A DNA stretch of 64,000 bases from the NCBI GenBank assembly GCA_963576725.1, contig OY755241.1, positions 73,916,999 to 73,980,998 on the forward strand, written 5' to 3'. The translations under genes were made by a program, and so were the position numbers. Shown here piece by piece: positions 57,501 through 64,000 of the stretch (positions within the stretch are counted from its first letter, which is position 1; each line of letters starts with the position of its first letter). This stretch comes from Azorinus chamasolen. Its lineage: Eukaryota; Mollusca; Bivalvia; Cardiida; Solecurtidae. Under the pieces are notes generated by a model. That model was not told where the DNA came from. It did no database searches and worked only from the letters and a program-made list of their open reading frames with translations.

Positions 57501-60500
57501 GGTATACCAAAACCTTGCCGATATATGGTATCCCCATAGTGCAGACGTGTTATCTAAAAGAAGTGTTAAAGATCTACAAACATCAAGGTAGGTCCACATT
57601 GTGTAATTTTCAACTTCTGAATTCGAAAAGAATGAAAGTTGAACATTACAAACAAGGAACATTTTTATGGGCAAAACCAATACCAGAATTGTCATATAGT
57701 TATCACAGTTACGTTTAAAGTGTTATTTGATAGTAAGACACGACGTTAAAAGTTTAGTAGTAGTACAATAACTAGAGTTTTAATAAAACGCGATTTTTGC
57801 AACAGATTAAACAGATTTGTATTTAGCTTCGGAATCCAGTACATAATAGAAAGTTTATGTTGTTTTATGTTAGGATTAGACTTAAAAAGTATTGCACATG
57901 TTTAGATGTTCCGAGACTATGTCGTTTTCAGGGGTTTGAACTGCAATATGTGTTGTGAACAAAAGCACAAAAATGAGTCATGCAGGAAACACAACATACA
58001 GAACAAACACTCGCCCGAACAGCAACACAAGGAAACAGCAAATTTAATTCCTTCTTCAAGTTGTCAACATGATACAATCTCCACATAATTATTACGCTAT
58101 GTGATGCCTTGTCAACAGGAGCAAGAACATAATTAGAATGAAAATTCGAAATGTTCTTCTTCAGATATCGAAATATCTTCTGGTCGAGGTGGTAGTAGAT
58201 GTTAATTAGATTCGTAAAAAGCAATACGCGTATCAATAATATAAAAATACGTTGTTTTTTTTCAATCCATACATGTCTTTTCTACGACTTTGCAAACAGA
58301 GTAGACCTAGATCAGAAAACTGTCTGACCAGGGTCTGCTCTGTTTGCTTATCATATGATACAGAAATGGTTCTACAGTTTCTGCCACAGTCAAAGGTTCT
58401 TTTTTTCCATTTGCAATTATAACAGTTAATCTAATCGATACTCATAATGAACTTAGTTCTTACCGTAATATTCATGGAGTAAAGGGTTTAGGGTTTACAA
58501 CGACTGTCAGACTATAAAACTATTCAAAATGTTATTGAAAACGAAAGAAATATGCCTTATTAAGATGTGTTCTTAGTGATCGGAGCAGAAAAAAAGTTTT
58601 AAATGTATAAACAACTTGTTTTCATCCCTTAGCAGTGAAATGAACAGTTTTTGAAATAATTAAAATAAAATAAAACTTCTACAGCACCCGGTATTCCCAG
58701 TCGGTCACCCATCCAAGTACTTACCGGACTCGACGTTGCTTAACTTCGGTGATCGGTACAGAACCGAATCAACTATCGTTGATGCAGAACATGCTAAAAC
58801 GATCCATTGGTCAATACACAATCAATATATTTAACGTGTTGCAAAATCAATATATTCAGTTTATAATTTTATATATTTATTGTAGATTTTGTATATTTAA
58901 TGTACAAATCTTCAAATTTATTGCATATTTAATATATATATTGTATAAAAACAGAAAAAAGATGTCAACTTAACACGCCTCTGTTTCTTATAAATTTAAT
59001 TTAAACTAATAGTTAACCAAACATGGTTCGACAAACGTCTCGTCAGTAGTAACATATATTGTATAAAATATATACTTAAAGTACATTTTATATATTGTAT
59101 ATTTCATATATTTAATATATCAAATATATATTTATTGTATAAAATATACAATAGATATATATTATATATATAAAATATACAATATATACAACAGTGTCCA
59201 GAGGAACACATGTGTCATCTGCTCGCAGCTGACACAAAAACTTAATATGCGGGAGTGAAATCAGAAAAAGGGGGATAACTCAAAAGGTATTGCATGCAAA
59301 GTGAGGGACTTTAGTCACATCAATGATCCTCAATGAGAGAAAACACATGTGAAATTTGAAAGCTCTCTAAGTAGTTTAGGAATGGCAGCCAAGAAAGAAA
59401 TAGTGAATAAATAGGAATAAATAAAAAAGAGTATTGCATGCAGAGTCATGGGCCTTAGTTATATCAATGGTTTTTAATGAGAGGAGGACACATGTGAAAT
59501 TTGAAAGCTCTATAATGATTAGTTTAGAAACAACAACCGAAAAAGCAAGTGTGACGGACAGACAGACGACGCAAAAGAGATCCCCAAGTGACACACTGCT
59601 TCTCGGCAGGTGACACAAAAAATATATAATAAATATATAAAATTATACAATAAAAATATATTTTATACAATATTGCAACGCCTAACATGCCATAGTAATG
59701 ACGTGACCAACTGGTTTACAACAACAGCTTTAAGTGCTACAGTCTCAAGAAGTAGGGGTATTGACATCAATATTAAGTCAGATACAATTTTATTGTAGTT
59801 AAAAATAACGTTCCTTATTGATTTATTGTATTTATAGCAGATAACAGGTAATTCAGAACTTATGAAATATTTAGTAATAGTATCGATTACATTCTTATCA
59901 CGAAAGAAAACTTTGAATATCAATAAAATCTATACCTTTATTTATGATTTAAAATTTAAGAAATGTCTTTTATGTTCAGATTCTTTATCAGTATGAGGTC
60001 GAAGAACATGCTGTGTGTAGCTTTGTATAAAACACGTATTATAATATTTCGACCTTTGTCAAAGAATGAAATCAATTAAAATAGTTAATGCATGCAAAAT
60101 CAGACATTTTTGACTATAAATAATTCGAACTGACCTGTCCATTAACAAAGACAAGCTAGATTGTCGTCGTACGTTAGATGTCTGCGCAATACCTGTATTT
60201 ACTATACATGTATTTGTTAAGTTATGGTGACTGTGAGATAAGAGTGAGGTTAGGACGTCCGTGAACCGGTTTAGAGCCAAAGTGGTGTTTTTGCCACTGA
60301 CTGTTCTAATGCGGTACTCTCTTGGTCATCATTGTCTTTGTTTGATTTCGGTGTCTTTTCGCATGTGCGTTTGTTCGTAATTATAAGTTTCGTCTCGTGT
60401 GTATTGTGTGCGTGCGCGTGTGTGCGTGGTTGTGTGTGTGATGCTTGCTTTCTGTCTGTGGATTTGTGGTGGTTGCGTTTTTGTGTGTTTTCCTGCTTGA

Positions 60501-61119
60501 CTTTACTACTTTTTCATATTTTCAAGTGCAGGGTATTCTTAGAAAAGACCCATTAGGCTCGAACAACTAGAATTAGAGCTGAATATGTATATCATTTATC
60601 GCATCCCCTCAATGGAATGTTTTAATCCAATAGTTATGTCAAGGTTAGAACACGAAGGACACGGATGCTATGTCAGATGACAATTACAGTTGGAAATCAA
60701 GCCTGCTCATGTAGGCTTTATGTAAATAATATATCGTTCTGTACTATGTACCGTGATCAGCCCTTTTAATTCTCAAAGTTTCCGACGAGGTCTATATCCA
60801 TAACAACTTGTTTATTTTTTAAGCGGGTATCGTATTAGTATATACTGCAGTGTGCCTTATGCCTCTTACTGTTGCATTGCTTTCAGGGAGAAAAACAAAC
60901 AACAAAACTTCATGGCCACCATGAAAATGGTAAGGAATATGGAGCTCACCTGCATGACACCTATGCGATAGCCTCGGGTCGGGCTAACAAGAAAGCCAGC
61001 ATCCTTGTGACCGCAAAAACCCGGCATACCTACAACCCATCCACTTATGATATCCGAACATCCCTCCTCGGTAGCCATGAAACACGGATATGGCTCATTG
61101 AAGGTGACGTCTTGCTTGT
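48299..61119 (-). CDS. Copper type II ascorbate-dependent monooxygenase (DBH/MOXD1/TBH family), 3' five exons
   Basis: Exons, in order of transcription: 61119-60950, 55595-55352, 54933-54840, 52723-52560, 48597-48299. All junctions agree in phase, giving about 322 residues of the C-terminal half. Family enzymes hydroxylate substrates such as dopamine or tyramine with two coppers and ascorbate, in the secretory lumen. Visible features: VHWHNP (like the VHYHNP copper-ligand box of DBH), DSSGLTYY, LRPFNAGT, the CSNRC disulfide pair, HMH in LSHMHALGKA (the H-x-H copper ligands), PGDELLTTC, and DEMC with the Met ligand. The last exon has a further cysteine cluster and a hydrophobic end (INVALLGTILVFQITF), suggesting a membrane or GPI anchor. 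Amino-terminal exons lie beyond the window. Which family member it is cannot be settled here. Confidence 0.85.
48630..48790. mobile_element. Decayed family F copy
   Basis: ACGATAAAACCTGTTTACAA with GTAGCTTAATGTCTCATTAC and TTCTCGCTAAATGCGTG; right end nearly unrecognisable. Confidence 0.4.
48897..48975. mobile_element. Half of a family D MITE
   Basis: Begins at the centre (GCCTGCAGGAGCTGTCTCAT) and runs to CAAGCGAAGGGTTAA. Only the right arm exists, so the palindrome broke at its centre. Confidence 0.75.
49118..50144. mobile_element. Mariner-like MITE interrupted by a CpG-rich segment
   Basis: 49118-49238 (CAGTTCAACTTCCATATCTC) and 50036-50144 (TTCTAGACATGCGTAGTAAT, TTTAACTGTA) match the two ends of the intact element at 30.77-31.09 kb. 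About 800 bp of unrelated DNA sits between them, including a hairpin (AGGTCTAAAGTAATGCTAAA / ATTACTTTAGACCTGC) at 49967-50033. Confidence 0.65.
49240..49830. repeat. CpG-rich degenerate motif cluster
   Basis: Recurring TCGTACG, ATCGTACAG, CATCGCACGATC and GGTTGCCGCTCGGT words on both strands, much more CpG-rich than anything else in the window. No coding feature. Confidence 0.55.
50338..50563. mobile_element. Family A TTAA MITE, inverted
   Basis: TTAACCCTTTCCCTCATACA to GGGAAAGGGTTAA; centre reduced (GCTCCGAAGAGCCGTCTG). A further core fragment follows at 50565-50650. Confidence 0.8.
50795..51425. repeat. Direct repeat pair, ~110 bp
   Basis: GAGTCCTTACGTTGGATTAC...GCCGTTGACATAA at 50802 recurs as GAGTCCTTACGTTGGATCAT...GCCGTTGACATAA at 51309. 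Between them is a decayed family C remnant (CATTGTGATAAACGAAGC, 51010-51115). Confidence 0.65.
51458..51821. mobile_element. TA-flanked mariner-like MITE
   Basis: TACAGCGCTCCCTCCCTACA at the left faces GTTGTAGAGAGGGAACACTGTA (last 22 bp) at the right; 364 bp. An inner palindrome occupies 51575-51673. Confidence 0.75.
51575..51673. repeat. Palindrome inside the mariner-like MITE (family H)
   Basis: TATGCCTCCATCAAACCCTA / TAGGGTTTGATTGAGGCATA with TTTAGAATCGTCACTGTGTG at the centre. Partial relatives at 18.72 and 61.45 kb. Confidence 0.75.
51830..52559. other. Intron without recognised features
   Basis: Between the last two monooxygenase exons. A decayed B hairpin near 52440-52470; otherwise nothing identified. 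Confidence 0.4.
52560..52723 (-). CDS. Monooxygenase exon with PGDELLTTC and the DEMC methionine
   Basis: Acceptor TTTTTGGAAAG, weak in pyrimidines; donor CTCGA/GTAAGT; 164 nt. Reads VVVRPGDELLTTCVYRSTSR and QDEMCYSFIAYYPKENL. Confidence 0.8.
52785..53200. repeat. Minisatellite, ~38 bp unit
   Basis: About eleven degenerate copies of ATACTAGTTACAACAAGGTC + ATAGTGGTTCA. It lies in a monooxygenase intron, 60 bp upstream of an acceptor. Confidence 0.75.
53210..53672. other. Intron, nothing firm
   Basis: A decayed B hairpin at 53215-53270 (AGTTACTCGGTGTGTCATCT) and a loose direct repeat (AAGCATATAAACGAATGATG / TAGCATATAAACGACTGATT). Confidence 0.4.
53673..53923. mobile_element. Family D TTAA MITE, inverted
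   Basis: TCTAACCCTTCGTTCGCTAT to AAGAGAAGGGTTAA; centre GACAGCTCCTGCAGGAGCTGTC, perfect over 22 bp or more. Confidence 0.85.
54110..54353. mobile_element. Family D TTAA MITE
   Basis: TTAACCCTTCTCTTGCTGAA to CCAGCGAAGGGTTAA; centre AACAGCTCCTGTAGGAGCTGT. Opposite orientation to the copy 190 bp away, giving an inverted pair. Confidence 0.85.
54840..54933 (-). CDS. Monooxygenase exon, 94 nt
   Basis: Acceptor TTTTGTCGACAG, donor CAT/GTAAGTGA. Reads KAQTTILQRNGATVYLAKDD and EYRFDSPVIH, matching the strand after H-x-H in DBH-type enzymes. Confidence 0.8.
55060..55165. mobile_element. Family B fragment with right terminus
   Basis: GATTTGGATTCTGATGAGAC / GATCTGGATTCAAGCTGTTT, ending AAGCGAAGGGTTAA. 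Confidence 0.55.
55352..55595 (-). CDS. Monooxygenase exon with VHWHNP, disulfide pair and H-x-H
   Basis: Acceptor TTGCTATTTTCAG, donor TTGG/GTATGA; 244 nt. Begins VHWHNPLKIRDYTDSSG and ends LSHMHALG, the best conserved part of the enzyme. Confidence 0.85.
55690..56060 (+). repeat. Diverged R-B relative
   Basis: AGTAAAGTCAAGCAGGAAAA head, CACACA-rich middle, GCATTGGAACGGTCAGTGAC and GTTTAAACCGATTTACGGAC tail. Long valine/cysteine frames on the minus strand are by-products. Mirror relative at 60.24-60.52 kb. Confidence 0.55.
56604..56860 (+). repeat. 282-bp repeat copy in the Penelope element
   Basis: GGTGGTGATTCCTCGAAAGC to GCATGAAGTATGGGGCGAG. It faces the inverted copy at 57.06-57.23 kb, so the pair forms a hairpin-capable inverted repeat 200 bp apart. 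Confidence 0.7.
57055..57226 (-). repeat. 282-bp repeat, inverted partial copy
   Basis: ATTGAATACTGCTTAAGTCG to GATTACCCATTTTCAGAATA, reverse complement of the start of the unit. Confidence 0.7.
57962..58045 (+). repeat. R-B repeat fragment in the Penelope element
   Basis: AAGCACAAAAATGAGTCATG to AACACAAGGAAACAGCAAAT. Breaks the RT frame. Confidence 0.75.
58263..58492. mobile_element. Family E TTAA MITE
   Basis: ATACATGTCTTTTCTACGAC, GCAAACAGAGTAGACCTAGA, CAGGGTCTGCTCTGTTTGC, ending CATGGAGTAAAGGGTTTA. The centre is deleted. Confidence 0.7.
58679..58798 (-). pseudogene. 5S rRNA-derived sequence
   Basis: Minus strand reads GATCACCGAAGTTAAGCAAC, GTAAGTACTTGGATGGGTGA and GGGAATACCGGGTGCTGTAG, the 3' two-thirds of 5S rRNA with the internal promoter region recognisable. 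The 5' part (58760-58798) has diverged. T-runs follow the 3' end. Single copy, so a pseudogene or 5S-headed SINE is likelier than a functional gene. Confidence 0.65.
58820..59190. repeat. AT-rich TATATT low-complexity tract
   Basis: TATATTTAATGTA / ATATATATTGTATAAAATA words throughout; another short tract at 59625-59675. Confidence 0.75.
59195..59625. repeat. Element with two ~143-bp units
   Basis: Units carry TATTGCATGCAAAGTGAGGG / TATTGCATGCAGAGTCATGG and ACACATGTGAAATTTGAAAG. Bounded by GTGTCATCTGCTCGCAGCTG and CTGCTTCTCGGCAGGTGACA. Confidence 0.65.
59660..59925 (-). pseudogene. Penelope-like element, N-terminal RT fragment
   Basis: Minus strand reads DTITKYFISSELPVICYKYN and KSIRNVIFNYNKIVSDL, then in another frame a Cys-rich stretch and KPVGHVIT, the pattern that precedes RT in Penelope elements (P..CYKY.KPIRN). 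Possibly the 5' part of the element at 56.3-58.2 kb, separated by later insertions. Confidence 0.55.
60240..60520 (-). repeat. Diverged R-B relative, inverted
   Basis: GTGAACCGGTTTAGAGCCAA, TTGCCACTGACTGTTC, GT-rich middle (60395-60440), TTTCCTGCTTGACTTTACTA. Confidence 0.55.
60950..61119 (-). CDS. Monooxygenase exon, end of first copper domain
   Basis: Acceptor TTCTGTTATATTCAAG, donor CAG/GTGAGC; 170 nt, 56 full codons. Reads GCSDIISGWVVGMPGFC and GYRIGVMQ. Its phase-0 end joins the V-H-W-H-N-P start of the next exon. Confidence 0.75.
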
Positions 61120-61237
61120 CTTGAATATAACAGAAAGGATATCAGCGAATCCAATTCAAATACTTTTTATATTTTTTATATTTCAATTCCAAACCCTTTC
61201 CTTCTGCTCTTTATTAGCAGTCGATAAGATGCAACAA

Positions 61238-61414
61238 TTAACCCTTTCGGTGCGAGCATTGTCGTCTGCTGGGCATAGTTTCGTTTATTTTTAGTGAACA
61301 GAGTGTCAAACAGTTCGGATCTTTATGAGACGCCGAGTTACTCGGCGTCTCATCTGGATCCAAACTGTTTGCATATGATATCATAAACCCGTCATCGTGG
61401 CACGAAAGGGATAA
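61238..61414. mobile_element. Family B TTAA MITE
   Basis: TTAACCCTTTCGGTGCGAGC to GTGGCACGAAAGGGATAA; stem AAACAGTTCGGATCTTTATG / CATCTGGATCCAAACTGTTT, centre GACGCCGAGTTACTCGGCGTC. It lies upstream of the first visible monooxygenase exon. Confidence 0.85.
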
Positions 61415-61749
61415 AAAAAATCGAAATTAATTTCCTTTATTCTCCACCAAACCCTATGTTGTGACCCACTCTTTAGACCCGTCCCTTCGTACTTGAGTAC
61501 GTTCGCTTATTTGTTGCTTTATGTTAGAGTCGCTACTTCGATACATTTATATGAGTTGTAGCAAGTTAGGGCTTGGCGGCGGGGAGAGCAAGCTAGGGCT
61601 TTGCGGGGAAACGGGATATTTTGGCATATTAGTACACTTCTAATGTACAGCCCCAGGTGTGGTAAATATATTTACTATGACTAATCAATATTTACATCCA
61701 TGTTCAATATAAATTCTGACGATACAGGTAAAAATGTGTTATATGAATT

Positions 61750-61862
61750 AACTAGGAGCATTAAAAGGAGCATTAACTACAGAAAGGGAAACAAATAGAA
61801 TTTTGTAGTTTGAAACCATCGTGATAAATAGAGCATTTGCTCCTATAGGATTTTTAAAAGCG
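61750..61862. mobile_element. Half of a family C MITE
   Basis: AGGAGCATTAACTACAGAAA, TTTTGTAGTTTGAAACCATC and CATTTGCTCCTATAGGA; stops at the centre and abuts a complete copy. Confidence 0.7.
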
Positions 61863-62069
61863 TTAACCCATTCCCTCACATTGACGACTTTTGATGCACT
61901 GATAAACCATTGTGATAAATAGAGCATGTTCTCCTATAGGAGCAAATGCTCTATTTATCACAATGGTTTCAAACTACCAAAAAATGTCCTTTTGTCTAGT
62001 TGATGCTCACTTTTGGTATATTTATCCAAAGATGTTGTATCTAAAATAGCCTATGAGGTAATGGGTTAA
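61863..62069. mobile_element. Family C TTAA MITE
   Basis: TTAACCCATTCCCTCACATT to TGAGGTAATGGGTTAA; stem AAACCATTGTGATAAATAGA / CTATTTATCACAATGGTTTC round GTTCTCCTATAGGAGCAAATG. Confidence 0.85.
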
Positions 62070-62251
62070 AATGAAATCCACAAAACATTAGACGGCAATG
62101 ATTTGCATGTTTTGTGTTTCAAATTATTCAGCTCCCCATCGACCTATAGTAATGAAACCCAGGATCATGTCTCGTCTATTTAACATTAAAATACCTCCAC
62201 TAGATACCAAAGACAAAACCTTACATGACGATTGCATGAATGGAGCACCTT

Positions 62252-62689
62252 TTAACCATACGTGTACTTCATGAATAATCATGTAAGATATAATGACACC
62301 ATGCCTATTAACCCTTTCGCTGCCAAACTCTGTCGTCTGCTAACTTTGTCGTCTGCTAAAAAAAATCTTTTTTTTATTTTCTTCATTTTTGTTTCAAAAA
62401 CATTGTAACAATAACAAACAGTTTGGATCCTGATGAGACGTCGGCGTCTCATCTGGATCCAAACTGTTTGCATAGATAATCACATATCCGGCATTGGCAG
62501 AGAAAGGGTTAAATAGATCAATTTTATAATATTTTGTGTCACGGTAGAAAATGTAGAATCATAATTTGTATTAGTTCATTAGAAAAACAGAGTAGACCCC
62601 GATCAGACGGCTCCTATAGTAGCCGTCTGATTTTGGTCTGCTCTATTAGCAAAGGCGTAGAACGATGTATATATGGAGTAAAATGTTAT
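62252..62689. mobile_element. Family E TTAA MITE split by a family B element
   Basis: Left half to CACCATGCCTATTAA; right half from AATAGATCAATTTT to GGAGTAAAATGTTA, with centre CAGACGGCTCCTATAGTAGC. Confidence 0.75.
62308..62512. mobile_element. Family B TTAA MITE nested in family E
   Basis: TTAACCCTTTCGCTGCCAAA to GGCAGAGAAAGGGTTAA. TTAA on both sides corresponds to one TTAA in uninterrupted E elements (30.23 kb). Confidence 0.9.
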
Positions 62690-62842
62690 ATGTTGGTCAA
62701 GTAAACACAACCTGTAGACCCAGACCAGGTGTTTTCAGAAAGGACTCTTTGTTACACTCTTGTAGAAACACTCATCAAAGTGATCTTTTAGATTCGTTCA
62801 AAATACGTATTTGGATAGATTCAATTAGATATATTTTTATGG

Positions 62843-63049
62843 GTTGACCCTTTCCTTCATATAGACGCCTTTTCACATATCTGCAAACAGAGTAGACCCG
62901 GACCAGACGACTTCCAGGAGCCGTCTGATCCAGGGCTGCTCTGTTTGTTAATTGAATTTAAGAGATATGACACTGTTCCACGTTCCATATTTTATTTCGG
63001 CCATGGATATTCAGTAGGTATTGAAAGTCTAATTATAGAACAGGGAAAT
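62843..63049. mobile_element. Family A TTAA MITE, inverted
   Basis: TTGACCCTTTCCTTCATATA to AGAACAGGGAAAT; centre shortened (GACTTCCAGGAGCCGTC). Confidence 0.7.
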
Positions 63050-63076
63050 CCTCAACCTGACTCTTATTTGCAAACA

Positions 63077-63189
63077 TATTCGATACAGGTAAGACGCCGA
63101 GTCACTCGGTGTTTCATCAGGTGCCAAACTGTTCGATACAGGTAAGACGCCGAGTCACTCGGTGTTTCATCAGGTGCCAAACTGTTTGA
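63077..63189. repeat. 57-bp direct duplication of a B core
   Basis: TTCGATACAGGTAAGACGCC...AGGTGCCAAACTG occurs twice in tandem. Confidence 0.8.
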
Positions 63190-63230
63190 CACTCACTCAG
63201 TAGTTTTTTTTTCAAACTTTTGCTCGAATT

Positions 63231-63481
63231 TTAACCCTTCGCGTGCTATTCATGTCAATATACCTACCTGTAAATAGTGAAGACCCAGATGAGACAGCTC
63301 CTACAGGAGCTGTCTCATCAGGGTCTGCACTATTTACAAGTTGACTGTGCAACCAATGCACTCCACAGCAGTGGTTGCATAGGGAAATGATTGTACACAG
63401 TGAAGATTCAGGTAATTATACAACAGGGCATGGGTAAAGAAGGGAGAAATGTATTTTAAAATTCAGCAAGAGAATGGTTAA
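63231..63481. mobile_element. Family D TTAA MITE, inverted
   Basis: TTAACCCTTCGCGTGCTATT to AAGAGAATGGTTAA; centre GACAGCTCCTACAGGAGCTGTC. Confidence 0.85.
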
Positions 63482-63679
63482 ATAGGTAAAATGACACTCG
63501 GCCAATAGTTTCTCAAATGTTTGTTCGAATTTAAAATTGGTAAAATGGCTCCAGATCAAGATTTGAGCAGACATTATTTTGTTTCACAGCATGATAAGTG
63601 TTTTAAGTGGATCACGATACAGAATGCATTACACAAGACTCTATCTCTGTGTCTGTCTCTCATAGCGTCTAGCTCCTTC

Positions 63680-63890
63680 TTAACCCTTTCCATCGTATAA
63701 ATACATTTTCATGCATTTGCAAACAATGGCGACCCAGATCAGATGGCTCCTGTAGGATCCGTTTGATCAGGGTATACCCAATTTGTTTATGAAATAATAT
63801 CGATCTGTCTACATATGGACATTATATACATTCAGCTAATAATATGGTATCATTATTTCTTGAACGAATACTGAACAGGGATAGAGTTAA
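63680..63890. mobile_element. TTAA MITE (A/E-like)
   Basis: TTAACCCTTTCCATCGTATA to ACAGGGATAGAGTTAA; centre ATGGCTCCTGTAGGATCCG. Confidence 0.7.
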
Positions 63891-64000
63891 CCGTTTGCCT
63901 GATAGAGGTGCCTTTTTGTGCCTTTGTCAACAGAGTAGATCCAGATCAGACGACTCAAGTAGGATATGTCTGATCAGGATCTCTTCTTTTCTCTGGAAGT
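63887..64000. mobile_element. TTAA MITE cut by the window end
   Basis: Starts at the TTAA shared with the previous element (TTAACCGTTTGCC); core CAGACGACTCAAGTAGGATA. Confidence 0.55.

Larger units (their letters stand above)
56290..58236 (-). pseudogene. Penelope-like element reverse transcriptase, interrupted
   Basis: Minus strand, from 58236: IFRYLKKNISNFHSNY and VLAPVDKASHSVII, then an R-B fragment (57962-58045). Next come RT frames with MGKNWVPFVADLFLYCYERE (GIPMG...PL.ADLFL type) and TSRYLDDILNLD (YLDD catalytic motif), ending at 57245. After inserted copies of the 282-bp repeat it resumes at 56585 with HKIRRAVSKCYY, TSLQQGISHLDFYGDVIYKT and KKGYDPIILQHTACLVIL, the usual Penelope C-terminus. 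Frameshifts, a stop near 56555 and insertions make it dead. No GIY-YIG endonuclease was recognised. Confidence 0.7.

Noticed and set aside
60872..61294. 140-residue plus-strand frame
   Set aside because: Antisense of a well-supported monooxygenase exon, running on into a family B MITE.

Overview
This is eukaryotic, intron-bearing, AT-rich DNA that is mostly transposon. GT/AG introns, non-LTR retrotransposons, a Penelope-like element, a probable solo LTR and very many fold-back MITEs rule out a prokaryote. The repeat classes (long 'leaky' tandem repeats following an AGCTCACC-type head, TTATCTTATC-tailed retroposons, Penelope and Tx1/L1-like LINEs, IS4EU/ISL2EU transposase) suggest a mollusc, most likely a bivalve. 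That taxonomic call is inference; no marker gene in the window proves it.

Host genes. (1) Plus strand, 2445-8130: part of a multi-exon gene with a ParB/sulfiredoxin-like domain; three exons join in perfect phase, and a short fourth (2445-2504) is plausible. Both ends of the gene are missing. (2) Minus strand, 61119-48299: the five 3' exons of a copper type II, ascorbate-dependent monooxygenase (dopamine beta-hydroxylase/MOXD1/tyramine beta-hydroxylase family). All junctions are in phase, the last exon carries a hydrophobic tail and the stop, and the 5' exons lie beyond the window. (3) Minus strand, 20029-19852: a possible terminal exon of an unidentified gene.

Layout. 0.1-1.85 kb: tandem repeat inside a short-TIR element. 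2-8.1 kb: ParB-like gene with MITEs in its introns. 8.8-12.6 kb: minus-strand LINE (ORF1, endonuclease, RT and C-terminus; decayed, part of RT deleted). 12.7-14.8 kb: decayed IS4EU/ISL2EU transposase split by three copies of a 282-bp repeat. 15-19 kb: SINE-like tRNA relic, GC-rich palindrome, tandem repeats, MITEs. 20.3-22.7 kb: palindromic minisatellite containing a 1180-bp solo LTR flanked by a 5-bp duplication. 23-34 kb: MITEs, minisatellites and LINE scraps. 34.6-38.4 kb: Tx1/L1-like LINE on the minus strand with recognisable catalytic motifs. 38-48 kb: dense MITEs. 48.3-61.1 kb: the monooxygenase gene, whose introns hold a Penelope-like element, 5S rRNA relic and more MITEs. 61-64 kb: nested MITEs.

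Main discovery. The window holds roughly 45 short fold-back elements in several sequence families (A-E and I here) that share a TTAACCCTTT-type terminus and insert at TTAA, the piggyBac signature. Two internal cases support this: a family B element splits a family E element at TTAA (62308-62512), and an empty and a filled version of one site lie side by side (43.61 and 43.75 kb). Families with different arms, including a TA-flanked mariner-like family (F), share the same centre, GCTCCTATAGGAGC or a close variant.
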